From contig NZ_CP118747.1 of the NCBI RefSeq assembly GCF_030996345.1, positions 1,300,001 to 1,364,000 on the forward strand: DNA of 64,000 bases, given 5' to 3'. Below the pieces are notes generated by a model. That model made no database searches. It was given only the letters and a program-made list of their open reading frames with translations, and was not told the DNA's origin. Made by a program: the position numbers and the translations under genes. The stretch is from Acidithiobacillus sp. AMEEHan (GTDB taxonomy: Bacteria > Pseudomonadota > Gammaproteobacteria > Acidithiobacillales > Acidithiobacillaceae). Shown piece after piece: positions 1-10,921 of the stretch. Every line of letters starts with the position of its first letter. Position 1 is the first letter of the stretch.

Positions 1-1569
1 CATTCCCCCCAGGCCATCCACCAGCCCCAGACGTTTGGCGTCCACACCACTCCAGGCCCGGCCTTGTGCGTCTTTCTCAGCTTGCGCGAAGGGCAGATGG
101 CGAGCCTTCGCTACCAGCCCGACAAAGTGGGTGTAAAGATGGTCGACCACGGCCTGCAGGGCCTTCTGTTCGGGTTTACCGAGGGGCGCGTAGGGGGACA
201 GTGAGGGGCTATGGGGGATACTGCTGACGCCGGAATAGCCTACGCCGATCTTTTGCAGCAGGCCGGAAAAGTTCGGGACGAGCACGAAGACACCAATATC
301 GGCGGCGATAGTGGTTGGCTCGGCATAGATGCGATCGGCGGCGGTGGATAGCCAATAGGCCCCGGAAGCTCCGAGGGTACCCATGCTCACCACGACGGGC
401 TTGCCCGCCCGGCGCAAACGCTCGATGGCGCGACGGATGGCGTTGGCCGCATTGACATCGCCACCGGGGCTGTTGACCTGCAGGATGACGGCCTTGACTT
501 GCGGCTCATGGCGCAGCCGGTCGAGCTGGCGCACTGTCGCTTCGGCGGCAACCACCCCAGGCTGTTCGATGTCGCCTGGCACCAGCATGCCGTCGATGGG
601 TACCACAGCGATCTCTGGCCCACGCTCCGGGCGTTGCGCGGCAAAGCTTGCATAATAGCGCTGCCAGCCGATGCGCTGGAGCTTCTTCGGTTTTTGGCCC
701 ACCGCCTTGGCAATGGCGTCGCGAAAGTCCTCCCGGTCACCAATCTGCGTGATGAGCTTTTGCTTAAGCGCCAACTGCGCGGCGTTGCCCTGAGATTTCT
801 GCAATAATTCGGGAAGATGCGAGGCGTAATTCTGCAGGGTGTCTGCGGAGAAGCCGCGCCCTTGATCCACCGCGCTCGTGTAGGATTGCCACCAGGTCGC
901 CAGCCAGGCACGGTTTTCCTCCTGCGCCGCCGGTGACATGTCCGTGCGGGTCAAAGGCTCCACCGCAGATTTGTATTTACCTTGCCGGAAGGCGTAGACA
1001 TCGACCCCGATTTTGTCCAGCAGGCCTTTAAAATAGAGGGAATCGCTGGAGAAGGGGGTGATCAGGGCCATGCCCAATTCCGGCAGAAATACCTCGTTGG
1101 CTTGTGCGGCAAGCACATAGCTGCCAGTAGAATATTCCGGGGCATAGGCGTAAATGAGCTTGCCCTGTGCGCGGAAACGCTGCAAGGCATGGGCGACATC
1201 CAGCAGCTGTGTTAGACTGCCGCCGCCGAATTCCCGCAGGTCAAGCGCCAGAACCCTGATATTCGGATCTTTGGCCGCGTGATCGATGCTGGCGACCAGA
1301 TGCCGCAGCAGAACATGCTCTTGGGTGGGGTGGATCTTTTGCAGTAAGCGGTCCTGCCAGGAGTTGCTTTTGCTGTAGACCAGGCTCCCCCGTGGTTCGA
1401 CCCAGAGAACGGAATTTTTGGCGACGTGAATCTGTGGGTGGGAGAAATGCTGAACGATGGCGACGATGATCAGGATCAGAATGGCCAGGGTCAGCAGATT
1501 GAGGACCGTGAGACGCAGCCAGTGGAGGACCTTGCCCAGCCACAGAAACGGTAGGAGCAGGCGGCGCAT
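1..1569 (-). CDS. sppA: Signal peptide peptidase SppA, 67K type (C-terminus beyond left edge)
   Basis: Inner-membrane serine protease that degrades cleaved signal peptides. The frame is open through the left edge, giving 523 residues; the E. coli protein is about 618, so roughly 95 C-terminal residues are missing. An N-terminal membrane anchor covers about residues 18-40. It has the tandem layout of the 67K family: an N-terminal domain with the catalytic lysine in a YKSAVEP motif (K200) and a C-terminal domain with the nucleophile serine in a TLGASGAYW motif (S402), after the family signature NSPGG near 366-370. Start ATG at 1569 is just downstream of tRNA-Pro in the same orientation. The two-domain Ser/Lys dyad is as expected, so the gene looks functional apart from the truncation by the window. 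Confidence 0.93.
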   Translation of the reverse strand, partial: MRRLLLPFLWLGKVLHWLRLTVLNLLTLAILILIIVAIVQHFSHPQIHVAKNSVLWVEPRGSLVYSKSNSWQDRLLQKIHPTQEHVLLRHLVASIDHAAKDPNIRVLALDLREFGGGSLTQLLDVAHALQRFRAQGKLIYAYAPEYSTGSYVLAAQANEVFLPELGMALITPFSSDSLYFKGLLDKIGVDVYAFRQGKYKSAVEPLTRTDMSPAAQEENRAWLATWWQSYTSAVDQGRGFSADTLQNYASHLPELLQKSQGNAAQLALKQKLITQIGDREDFRDAIAKAVGQKPKKLQRIGWQRYYASFAAQRPERGPEIAVVPIDGMLVPGDIEQPGVVAAEATVRQLDRLRHEPQVKAVILQVNSPGGDVNAANAIRRAIERLRRAGKPVVVSMGTLGASGAYWLSTAADRIYAEPTTIAADIGVFVLVPNFSGLLQKIGVGYSGVSSIPHSPSLSPYAPLGKPEQKALQAVVDHLYTHFVGLVAKARHLPFAQAEKDAQGRAWSGVDAKRLGLVDGLGGM

Positions 1570-1599
1570 ACGTCGATTTCCTTTCGCCACGGGAGAAAT

Positions 1600-1676
<77 letters not shown>

Positions 1677-1684
1677 AAGCCATT

Positions 1685-1714
1685 AGGATAGCCGTGGGGA
1701 GCAACCTGGGTCAA
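1685..1714 (-). promoter_or_regulatory. Candidate sigma-70 promoter of tRNA-Pro
   Basis: On the minus strand TTGACC (1709-1714) and TATCCT (1685-1690) are separated by 18 bp, and the tRNA starts 8 bases after the -10. The -35 overlaps the stop codon of the upstream gene. Position supports it; the -10 matches consensus at four of six bases. Confidence 0.45.
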
Positions 1715-2064
1715 TCAAGACGGGAAAGCTTGCGCCGCAGGCGATCGAGTTCTCGGCGGGCGAGGGCGATGCCGTCGTTCAGCCGCTGCCGCTCTTTCTC
1801 CGTGATATCCTTGCCTTTTTCTACCAGCTCCTCGCTGTAGATGGCGATGGTATCGAGCAATTCTTCGACGCGCTCGTTGATACGCTCACGCGATGCCGCC
1901 ATCCGGTCCCAGGCCCGGTTGGCCTGCTGGCGCAACTGCTCGCGGGTACGCTCGCCGCTTTGCGGAGCAAAGAGTAGCGCCGCCGCGGCGCCCGCCAGGG
2001 CGCCAGCAGCGAGGGCCGCACCCAACGCGGCATAGCTCAAACCATTGTCTGTATCGTAATCCAT
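1711..2064 (-). CDS. YtxH-domain small protein (gas-vesicle/general-stress type)
   Basis: A 117-residue protein. Residues 11-33 form an Ala/Gly-rich glycine-zipper hydrophobic segment ending in the LLFAPQSGE-type motif typical of YtxH proteins. The rest is a charged, probably coiled-coil helix (about 40-115) rich in Arg and Glu. YtxH proteins are small membrane-associated stress proteins of unknown biochemical role. It sits 12 bases after the phosphoglucomutase stop in the same direction, so co-transcription is possible. Family call is from motif recognition only; function is not known. Confidence 0.7.
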   Translation of the reverse strand: MDYDTDNGLSYAALGAALAAGALAGAAAALLFAPQSGERTREQLRQQANRAWDRMAASRERINERVEELLDTIAIYSEELVEKGKDITEKERQRLNDGIALARRELDRLRRKLSRLD

Positions 2065-2076
2065 GGGGTACCTCCG

Positions 2077-4005
<1,929 letters not shown>

Positions 4006-4009
<4 letters not shown>

Positions 4010-4977
4010 ACAAAAAATCCTTGGCTACGGAGAAATTCGCGGCTCGGCTCTGCGCAGCTCTGCATCAACGCTATCCGCTGTGGGTTTTGCCGCGCCAAGC
4101 GTGCCAGGCGCGCTGCTGAGTCCAATCCTGCCGCAGCATATACCGCCGGCACCGGGAAAAACGCGGTGTACAAAAATTGGCGCATCACCTCGCGCAGTAA
4201 AGGGCTGAGGAGGCGTCGCTGTAAACCGCTCAGGCGACGACTGCGCCGTTGCACGGTAATTCTCGCGAAGGCCATGTGCCTGGCTTCTTCCCGCCGATGG
4301 AGCTGGTTGATCGCTAAAACCGCCGGCGGCAGCATCTTGTCGCTGAGGATTTGCCGACTCATCTGGTCGGGGACATTTTCACCAATGAAAATCGTTGCCC
4401 AAAAAGCCGCCGAGCCCTCGGGCGCCAAGCGGGCGAACAGGGTGGCCAAGCGTGGGCGCTGACTCGGTGGGGTCAGGAAAGGGAGTTGTGCCCGCTGTTG
4501 CAGCTCGAGGAACATCAAACTGTGCCCGACTTCCTCGCGCAGTTCGTGGAGTTGGTAACAATAACTGTGTGTGTCGCCGTACAGGTGCTGCAGCGAATGG
4601 CTGCCCAGCCGTTGAATGAAGAGCGCTTCCAGCCACAGACCCAGCTCACAGAAGGAGACAAACTCGACTTGCGACAGACGAATCCGCTCCTCAGCACGGA
4701 GGGCGTCGAACTCTGGCAGCCCGTATAAGGAAAGGAGGGGATCAGGCAACCAAGCTTGCTCCGGATCCAGGGTATCCCACGGGATCTCCTCGAGCGGATC
4801 ACGATAGTTTGCGCTGTGCCGACTGAGACGCTGAATGAGAACGTCGTGATGACGCTGAACAACCGCCATGAATTCTCTGCCCCCGGGTGACTCGTAGCCG
4901 GCATTCTGCCATGCCCGCCAACGCTCTCCAAGTCTGTCACCAGCCGGAATTGCTCGCGCCGGCGACGTTGCGCCCAT
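4006..4977 (-). CDS. AurF-like non-haem diiron oxygenase
   Basis: A 323-residue all-helical protein with ferritin-like diiron ligands spaced as in p-aminobenzoate N-oxygenase AurF (PF11583 family). I see E149-x2-H152 (REEVGH), E200, H227-x3-E231-x2-H234 (HRREEARH); the E200-H227-E231-H234 spacings equal those I recall for AurF (E196, H223, E227, H230). A first ligand is probably E117 or E111. AurF oxidises an arylamine to a nitro group; other members hydroxylate different substrates, so the substrate here is unknown. It is upstream of the 96-residue gene and pgm, and divergent from ffh with 44 bases between starts. A GGGAT stretch precedes ATG 4977. Family call firm, function open. Confidence 0.8.
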
Positions 4978-5021
4978 ATCCCTGAGCGCGCAAAATGGCC
5001 CTTCGCTTTGTCGAGGTGCCC

Positions 5022-6398
5022 ATGTTCGAATCCCTCAGCCAACGTCTCAACCAGAGTTTCAAGGCCTTGCGTGGCCAGGCCCGTCTTAGCGAAGACAACA
5101 TCCGCGATGCCTTGCGTGATGTACGTATGGCTTTGCTCGAGGCGGACGTCGCACTCCCTGTGGTCAAGGATTTCGTTGCCGAAGTGCGGCAGAAGGCCCT
5201 TGGCGAAGAAGTGCTGCGCAGCCTGAGCCCCGGCCAGGTCTTCATCAAGATCGTCAACGACGAGCTGACGCGTCTGATGGGTTCTCATAACGACCGGCTT
5301 GATTTGCAGGCGCGGCCGCCGGTGGTGATCCTCATGGCCGGACTGCAGGGCTCCGGGAAAACGACGACCAGCGCCAAACTCGCCCTCTGGCTCCAGGAAC
5401 GGGAAAAGAAGCGGGTGTTGATGGTCAGTACCGACGTCTATCGGCCGGCGGCGATGGAGCAGCTCGCCAGTCTCGGACGTGACATCGCCGTCGAGGTATT
5501 TCCTAGCCACCCCAGCCAGGCGCCGGTGCAGATCGCCCGTGATGCTCTCGATGCGGCGCGCCGACAGGTGTACGACGTGCTGATTGTCGATACCGCCGGA
5601 CGTCTGCACGTCGATGAGGAGATGATGCGCGAGGCTCGCGACCTCGCCGCCGCGGTGCAGCCGACGGAACTGCTCTTTGTCGTCGATGCCATGACCGGCC
5701 AGGACGCGGTCAATACCGCCAAGGCCTTTGACAGTGCTCTACCGCTGACCGGGGTGATCCTGACCAAGGCCGATGGCGATGCGCGCGGTGGCGCGGCCCT
5801 GTCCATTCGCGCCATCACCGGCAAACCCATCAAGTTCCTCGGCGTGGGCGAGAAGGTGCGCAAGGGACTGGAGGCCTTCCACCCGGAGCGGATGGCCTCG
5901 CGGATTCTCGGCATGGGCGACATCGTCAGCCTGGTGGAGCAGGTACAGCAAGATGTCGACTTGGAGCAGGCGCAGCGGATGACCGACAAGCTGCGCAAGG
6001 GTAAGGGCTTTGATCTCGAGGATTTCCGCGAACAATTGCGCCAGGTGGAGCGCATGGGCGGGTTGACCAGCATTCTCGAGAAACTACCGGGGATGAACGA
6101 AATCCCCAGCGAAGCGCAGGGGGTCTTGCAGGATAAGAAGCCGATGCGGCGCCTGGAGGCGATCATCAACTCCATGACTATGGAGGAACGGCGCCACCCG
6201 GAAATCATCAAGGCCTCTCGCCGCCGCCGCATTGCCGCAGGCTCCGGCACGACTGTCGCCGAGGTCAACAAGCTGCTCAAGCAGTTTGAGATGATGCAGA
6301 AGATGTTCAAAAAGATGGGCAAGGGGGGCAAGGGCCTGGGACGCTTGCTGGGGATGAATCCGCGCAATCTGATGAAAGGCGGTCTGCCCTTTCAATAA
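5022..6398 (+). CDS. ffh: Signal recognition particle GTPase Ffh
   Basis: SRP54 homologue that binds signal sequences of nascent membrane proteins with SRP RNA and docks at FtsY. 458 residues. N domain (1-90), G domain with G1 GLQGSGKTT (107-115), DTAGR, and TKADGDARGG; C-terminal M domain rich in Met (QFEMMQKMFKKM) ending with the RLLGMNPRNLMKGG segment. I chose ATG 5022, preceded by GAGGTG, because its MFESLSQRL matches the family N-terminus; an in-frame ATG at 4995 adds nine residues of no family resemblance. Confidence 0.97.
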   Translation: MFESLSQRLNQSFKALRGQARLSEDNIRDALRDVRMALLEADVALPVVKDFVAEVRQKALGEEVLRSLSPGQVFIKIVNDELTRLMGSHNDRLDLQARPPVVILMAGLQGSGKTTTSAKLALWLQEREKKRVLMVSTDVYRPAAMEQLASLGRDIAVEVFPSHPSQAPVQIARDALDAARRQVYDVLIVDTAGRLHVDEEMMREARDLAAAVQPTELLFVVDAMTGQDAVNTAKAFDSALPLTGVILTKADGDARGGAALSIRAITGKPIKFLGVGEKVRKGLEAFHPERMASRILGMGDIVSLVEQVQQDVDLEQAQRMTDKLRKGKGFDLEDFREQLRQVERMGGLTSILEKLPGMNEIPSEAQGVLQDKKPMRRLEAIINSMTMEERRHPEIIKASRRRRIAAGSGTTVAEVNKLLKQFEMMQKMFKKMGKGGKGLGRLLGMNPRNLMKGGLPFQ

Positions 6399-6418
6399 GG
6401 GAAATTTTTGGTTATGAT
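6390..6418 (+). promoter_or_regulatory. Candidate promoter of the rpsP operon
   Basis: TTTCAA (6390-6395), 17-bp spacer, TATGAT (6413-6418). The -10 matches consensus at five of six bases; the -35 is poor and overlaps the ffh stop codon region. It would start transcription about 45 bases before rpsP. Confidence 0.4.
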
Positions 6419-6472
6419 TCTCGCCTTTCCCGCCGCGCGGGCGCGGTATCGTAACTTTTGTGAGGAACGGAC

Positions 6473-6733
6473 ATGGTAGTGATTCGGATGGCTCGGGGTG
6501 GCGCCAAGAAGCGGCCCTTCTACCACATCGTGGTGGCGGATAGTCGGGCACGGCGTGACGGACGCTTCATTGAGCGTTTGGGCTTTTACAACCCCGTCAG
6601 TAATCCGTCGGAGCTGCGGCTCGACAAGGAACGTGCTGCTTACTGGTTGGCCCAGGGGGCGCAGCCTTCGGACACCGTGGCGCGTTTCCTCAAGGCCGAG
6701 GGCGTGAGCAAGACAGGTGTCAACGCCGCCTGA
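6473..6733 (+). CDS. rpsP: 30S ribosomal protein S16
   Basis: 86 residues, the usual size, with the N-terminal [17 protein letters not shown] segment and [14 protein letters not shown] block of S16. A GAGGAACGG ribosome site precedes ATG 6473. First gene of the conserved rpsP-rimM-trmD-rplS operon. S16 assembles early into the 30S body. Confidence 0.97.
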   Translation: MVVIRMARGGAKKRPFYHIVVADSRARRDGRFIERLGFYNPVSNPSELRLDKERAAYWLAQGAQPSDTVARFLKAEGVSKTGVNAA

Positions 6734-7226
6734 AAGCGCGGAATGGGTGCCTCTGGGGCGGATTTCCGGCCTCTATGGTGTCCGCGGCGCTGTCAAGGTC
6801 TTTTCCTATACTGAGGAACGTGACGGCATCCTCGACCATCCGCGTTGGTATCTGGGTGCCGCGCATCGGCCCGTCGACGTCCTCTCCGGTGGGGTGCAGG
6901 CGGGCGCAGTGATTGCCCTGCTGCAGGGGGTCGGTGATCGCGAGGCCGCCCGGGCATTGATTGGGCAAGAAATTACCGTTCCTGCCGAGGCGCTGCCGCC
7001 GCTGCCGGAAGGGGAGTACTACTGGCGTGAGCTGATTGGTATGCAGGTCATCAATCGTGCGGGGCAACGGCTAGGGCAGGTGCAAGGTCTTTTGGAGACT
7101 GGCGCCAATGATGTTCTCGTCGTGCAGAGCGAGCCAAGTGGCGAAATTCTGATTCCGTGGACAGCGGACGTACAGGTGGACGCGGCGCAACGGCGTATGG
7201 TGGTGGACTGGGAGAAAGATTGGTGA
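6717..7226 (+). CDS. rimM: 16S rRNA processing protein RimM
   Basis: 30S maturation factor that binds S19 and helps form the head domain. 169 residues with the N-terminal RimM barrel ([20 protein letters not shown], about 12-31) and a C-terminal PRC-barrel ([13 protein letters not shown] onward). The start is GTG 6717, overlapping the rpsP stop by 17 bases, which suggests translational coupling. Next gene trmD overlaps its stop by one base. Confidence 0.95.
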   Translation: MSTPPESAEWVPLGRISGLYGVRGAVKVFSYTEERDGILDHPRWYLGAAHRPVDVLSGGVQAGAVIALLQGVGDREAARALIGQEITVPAEALPPLPEGEYYWRELIGMQVINRAGQRLGQVQGLLETGANDVLVVQSEPSGEILIPWTADVQVDAAQRRMVVDWEKDW

Positions 7227-7972
7227 TGCGTTTTGATGTCATCAGTATCTTTCCCGAGTTGATCGAAGGATATTTCCAGGCGGGAGTTTTGGCCCGCGGT
7301 CGGCAGCGCGGCCTGCTCGCATTGCAGGTCTGGAATCCCCGGGATTTCAGCGATCTGCCGCATCAGCGGGTGGATGACCGGCCCTTTGGCGGTGGCCCGG
7401 GGATGCTGATGATGGCGCCGCCGCTGTTGGCGGCCATCGCTGCGGCGCGCCGGGAAAATCCAGAGGCGCCGGTGGCATATCTATCGCCCCAGGGGCAGCC
7501 CCTGCGGCAGGCGGATTGCCAGCGCTTCAGCCGCCGTGCGGGGATGGTTCTCCTTGCCGGGCGCTATGAGGGTATCGACGAGCGTGTCATGGCACAGGTC
7601 GATGAGGAGTGGTCGCTGGGAGATTACGTCCTCGCCGGCGGAGAGTTGCCGGCGCTGGTGTTGATGGAGGCAACGGCGCGACTCCTGCCCGGTTTCCTCG
7701 GTCATGAGGCATCGGCGCAGGAGGACAGCTTTGCGGCGGCGGACCTGTTGGATTGTCCGCATTACACCCGACCGGAGCAATGGGATGGGGTGGGGGTGCC
7801 AGAGGTTTTGTTGTCGGGTGATCATGCGCGAGTCGCACGCTGGCGCCGGGGACAGTCGTTGTTGCGAACCAAGACGCGGCGCCCGGACCTCTGGGCGCAA
7901 CGTCAGTTGTCGGTCGCGGATATACGTTGTCTGCAGGAAGCAGAGAGCGCGGATGAAAGTGGCAGGATGTAA
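7226..7972 (+). CDS. trmD: tRNA (guanosine(37)-N1)-methyltransferase TrmD
   Basis: Methylates G37 next to the anticodon of tRNAs reading CNN codons, using S-adenosylmethionine, to prevent +1 frameshifting. 248 residues from ATG 7226, which shares TGATG with the rimM stop. It shows the trefoil-knot family motifs [24 protein letters not shown] and the SAM-binding [15 protein letters not shown]-terminus [11 protein letters not shown] is typical, so longer in-frame starts inside rimM were rejected. Confidence 0.97.
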   Translation: MRFDVISIFPELIEGYFQAGVLARGRQRGLLALQVWNPRDFSDLPHQRVDDRPFGGGPGMLMMAPPLLAAIAAARRENPEAPVAYLSPQGQPLRQADCQRFSRRAGMVLLAGRYEGIDERVMAQVDEEWSLGDYVLAGGELPALVLMEATARLLPGFLGHEASAQEDSFAAADLLDCPHYTRPEQWDGVGVPEVLLSGDHARVARWRRGQSLLRTKTRRPDLWAQRQLSVADIRCLQEAESADESGRM

Positions 7973-7983
7973 GGAGAAGTGCT

Positions 7984-8328
7984 GTGAATATCATTGATGA
8001 AATCAATCAGGCAGAGGCCAAGAACGAGATCCCCGACTTCATCGCCGGTGACACCGTGGCGGTGCATGTTCGCGTGAAGGAAGGCGAGCGTGAGCGTATC
8101 CAGGTATTCGAGGGTCTGTGTATTGCCCGGCGTAACCGCGGGGCCCACTCGTCCTTCACGGTGCGCAAGATCTCCAGTGGCGAAGGCGTTGAGCGCGTTT
8201 TCCCGATGCACTCGCCACTGGTCGCCAAAGTAGAGGTGAAGCGTCGCGGCGATGTCCGGCGTGCCAAGCTCTACTATCTGCGCGATCTCTCCGGTAAGGC
8301 TGCGCGCATCCGCGAAAAGCTCGGCTGA
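7984..8328 (+). CDS. rplS: 50S ribosomal protein L19
   Basis: 114 residues, standard length, with [17 protein letters not shown] and [12 protein letters not shown] blocks diagnostic of L19, a protein at the subunit interface. GTG start at 7984 after AAGGAGAAG. Its stop overlaps the ATG of the next gene (ATGA). Confidence 0.97.
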   Translation: MNIIDEINQAEAKNEIPDFIAGDTVAVHVRVKEGERERIQVFEGLCIARRNRGAHSSFTVRKISSGEGVERVFPMHSPLVAKVEVKRRGDVRRAKLYYLRDLSGKAARIREKLG

Positions 8329-9539
8329 TGAGCGGGGAGCAGTCCACCGCCTTGCTGACGCAATGGCGGATGGCTGCGGCGCCAGAGCAGGACCGCATGT
8401 GGGCAGACGCCGCTGCGCGCCTAGCCCTGCAGTCTGGTTTTTTGCGTGAGGGCCTGCCTCTATCTCAGGGGCAGGCCGATCTGTATCTCGGTCGCTGCTG
8501 GATGGCGCGACTTAGCGTGACCATTGCGGCGAATTCCCTGCCTGGCCATTTGGTGGCGCGGGCCTGGTCGGCGATGGCGACGGATGCCCTCGCTCCCGTC
8601 GCTTGGCGGCAAATAATCCCCGACGCGCCTCTACCGATCGACATGGAACTCGATATCCTCGCCGAGGCCGTCGAACATCGGGATGAGCAACGACTTTTGC
8701 CGCTGCTGCGCAGCATGGCCGATGACGTCAAGGCCCGGCACCTGATCATCGATCGCCTGCGCCTGCGGGTCGCGGAAGATGGTTTCGCGCATGGCTTCCG
8801 CAGCAGCCTCTTCCATGCCTGGGCACAGCTCGCCGCCATCGTGTCTGCGGAAGATTTCGTAGCGCTTACTCTGGCAGCGTTGCGGCAACACTGGGGCCTG
8901 GCCGAAGCTTGCGCGGTGGTGGTGCCCGAAGGGCGGGCGGAACGGCGCGCCGATAGTGGCAAGGCGCTCTTACAGAGCCTCCGGGAGCGCGATCTGGCGG
9001 CGTATATGGAGCATCTGCGCGGTATGGGGGACCAACCGATTGCCGCGTTGCGTCAGCTCTTTCTGGCGCTCGGCTTGATGATCCTGGAATATCCGGCGAA
9101 CGTGCAACTGCGTGAATTGGGAGACATCTACCTGTGGCTGGCAGCAGTATTGCAGATGCCCCACCGCAGCTTGCGGCGTTGCCGGCGTATCCTCTTCAGT
9201 GCCGCTGCCGATCTGTTCCGCTTTGCCGGCTGGGAGGCGCAGCAAGACTGGCCGGGATATACCGAACTCGCGGCCTTTCGCCATGCCCTGTCCGAGGAGC
9301 ATACGCCGCAAATCTTCAGCGAGGACTGGCAGCGTATTCTCCAGGTACAAGCCTTGGGCAGCGAGGCCCTGGCCTCCTGGTATCGTCGGCGGGCCGAGCA
9401 ATATCTCAGCGTAGCTGCCGAGCCCGCGACAGACTTTTGGGCACATTGGCAGGAGACGCAAAGGGCTACCCAGGAACTTGCCGGACCGTTGTTATGGATT
9501 CATCCTCTGGTTTTTCTGCGCCTGCACCCGGAATCGTAA
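8328..9539 (+). CDS. Hypothetical protein, 403 residues, coupled to rplS
   Basis: I do not recognise this protein. It starts at ATG 8328 inside the rplS stop (ATGA overlap) and its 3' end overlaps the next gene by 46 bases, so it is translated as part of the rpsP operon. It is Leu/Ala/Arg rich and predicted mostly helical, with no signal peptide, clear membrane segment or metal or nucleotide motif. Trp- and Leu-containing helices repeated along the length would fit a helical-repeat or scaffold fold, but that is only an impression. The GC-rich codon use is like its neighbours, and tight overlaps argue it is a real gene. Confidence 0.75.
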   Translation: MSGEQSTALLTQWRMAAAPEQDRMWADAAARLALQSGFLREGLPLSQGQADLYLGRCWMARLSVTIAANSLPGHLVARAWSAMATDALAPVAWRQIIPDAPLPIDMELDILAEAVEHRDEQRLLPLLRSMADDVKARHLIIDRLRLRVAEDGFAHGFRSSLFHAWAQLAAIVSAEDFVALTLAALRQHWGLAEACAVVVPEGRAERRADSGKALLQSLRERDLAAYMEHLRGMGDQPIAALRQLFLALGLMILEYPANVQLRELGDIYLWLAAVLQMPHRSLRRCRRILFSAAADLFRFAGWEAQQDWPGYTELAAFRHALSEEHTPQIFSEDWQRILQVQALGSEALASWYRRRAEQYLSVAAEPATDFWAHWQETQRATQELAGPLLWIHPLVFLRLHPES

Positions 9540-10024
9540 GCCGTTGGCGCCACAGCGTCGCGCCGATCGGCACGCTGACTCTGGAATTTTGTGACGCTGC
9601 ATTGATAGGCCTGAGTCCCGTTCTCGGACAGGCCGAGGAATTGCCCGATCTCCGCGCCGATCACCCGGTCGCCCAGGCGCTGGCCGCCTATGCAGCAGCC
9701 GACTTCCAGGAGTATGAGCGATGCTGCCGCCTCCTGCTGTTGCGGGTAACGGGAACGCCCTTTCAGCGACAGGTTTGGCGCGCCCTGCAAGAGATTCCTC
9801 TGGGTCAGGTCTGCAGCTACGGCGACCTCGCTCGCCGTTTGCAGAACGCGCCCCGCGCGGTTGGGCAGGCATGCCGCCGCAATCCCGTTGCCATCCTCAT
9901 CCCCTGTCATCGAGTACTCGCCAAGGACAGTCTCGGCGGCTATGCGGGCGAACGAAAGGGGGCAGCGCTGGCCTACAAGGAACTTCTTCTCCGGCATGAG
10001 GGGGTGGGGAATGCGCATGCCTAA
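9494..10024 (+). CDS. ogt: Methylated-DNA--protein-cysteine methyltransferase
   Basis: Suicide repair protein that takes the alkyl group from O6-alkylguanine onto its own cysteine. 176 residues; the C-terminal half holds the helix-turn-helix region (TPFQRQVWRALQEIPLGQVCSYGDLA) and active-site PCHRV with nucleophile C138. The N-terminal domain is short and divergent. ATG 9494 lies inside the previous gene (46-base overlap) in another frame; the family domain needs residues from about 60 on, so the exact start is uncertain. Followed by xerD with overlap. Confidence 0.9.
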   Translation: MDSSSGFSAPAPGIVSRWRHSVAPIGTLTLEFCDAALIGLSPVLGQAEELPDLRADHPVAQALAAYAAADFQEYERCCRLLLLRVTGTPFQRQVWRALQEIPLGQVCSYGDLARRLQNAPRAVGQACRRNPVAILIPCHRVLAKDSLGGYAGERKGAALAYKELLLRHEGVGNAHA

Positions 10025-10919
10025 GATCTCTACCGGGGAGCTGGATGCGGATGTCCAGCAATTTCTCGATGCCTTGTGGCTGGAGAAAAACCTGAGTGCG
10101 CATACATTGCAGGCCTACCGCCAGGATCTCGATGCCTTGTGCCGGTACCTGCAGCCGCGCGGGCTGCGTCAGGCAGAGCATGCCGACCTGGCAAGTTTTC
10201 TCGCTGCTCGCCTCAACGCTGGCGCGGCCCTGCGGAGCGTGCGACGCCAGCTTTCCAGTTTGCGGAGTTTTTATGCCTACGCCCTGCGCGAGGGCTGGAT
10301 GCGCCGCGATCCCAGTCTGGATCTCAGCTCGCCCCGTCTGGGTCGGCACTTGCCGGAGGTGCCGACGGAATCGGAAGTGGAGGCACTGCTCGCCGCAGCC
10401 GATCCGTCGCATCCCCTGGGTCTGCGGGATGCGGCCATGCTGGAGCTGCTTTATGCGACCGGCTTGCGGGTATCGGAGTTGGTGAGCCTGCAGTTAGCAC
10501 AGGTGGACATAGCCGCTGGCGTGCTGAAGACCTTCGGCAAGGGACGTAAGGAACGCCTGGTGCCCATCGGCGAACGGGCCCAGGAACTGCTTGCCGATTA
10601 TTTGCGGCGCGCACGCCCCCAGCTCTTGCAGCAGGGTGCCCAGAGCGCCCTGTTTCTCAGCCAGCGGGCCGCGCCGATGACCCGTCAGCGCTTCTGGCAA
10701 CTGATCCGGCATTATGGCGGGGTCGCCGGCATCCGTTGCCGGCTTTCTCCCCACAGTCTGCGTCATGCCTTTGCCACCCATCTACTCGATCATGGTGCAG
10801 ATTTGCGCAGTGTGCAGCTGATGCTGGGGCATGCCCAGCTCAGCACCACGGAAATCTATACGCACATTGCCCAGGCACGTCTCCAGGCCCTGCACGCCGC
10901 GCATCATCCGCGCGGCTAG
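10011..10919 (+). CDS. xerD: Site-specific tyrosine recombinase XerD
   Basis: Resolves chromosome dimers at dif with XerC under FtsK control. 302 residues with an N-terminal SAM-like core-binding domain (FLDALWLEKNLS, typical of XerD rather than XerC) and a catalytic domain with R153 (ATGLRVSEL), K177, H248 and R251 (HSLRHAFATHLL), H274 (LGHAQ) and nucleophile Y283 (TEIYTHI). ATG 10011 follows a GAGGGGG site; a second ATG at 10017 is equally placed and would drop two residues. Convergent with the protease gene, 2 bases apart. Confidence 0.95.
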   Translation: MRMPKISTGELDADVQQFLDALWLEKNLSAHTLQAYRQDLDALCRYLQPRGLRQAEHADLASFLAARLNAGAALRSVRRQLSSLRSFYAYALREGWMRRDPSLDLSSPRLGRHLPEVPTESEVEALLAAADPSHPLGLRDAAMLELLYATGLRVSELVSLQLAQVDIAAGVLKTFGKGRKERLVPIGERAQELLADYLRRARPQLLQQGAQSALFLSQRAAPMTRQRFWQLIRHYGGVAGIRCRLSPHSLRHAFATHLLDHGADLRSVQLMLGHAQLSTTEIYTHIAQARLQALHAAHHPRG

Positions 10920-10921
10920 GT

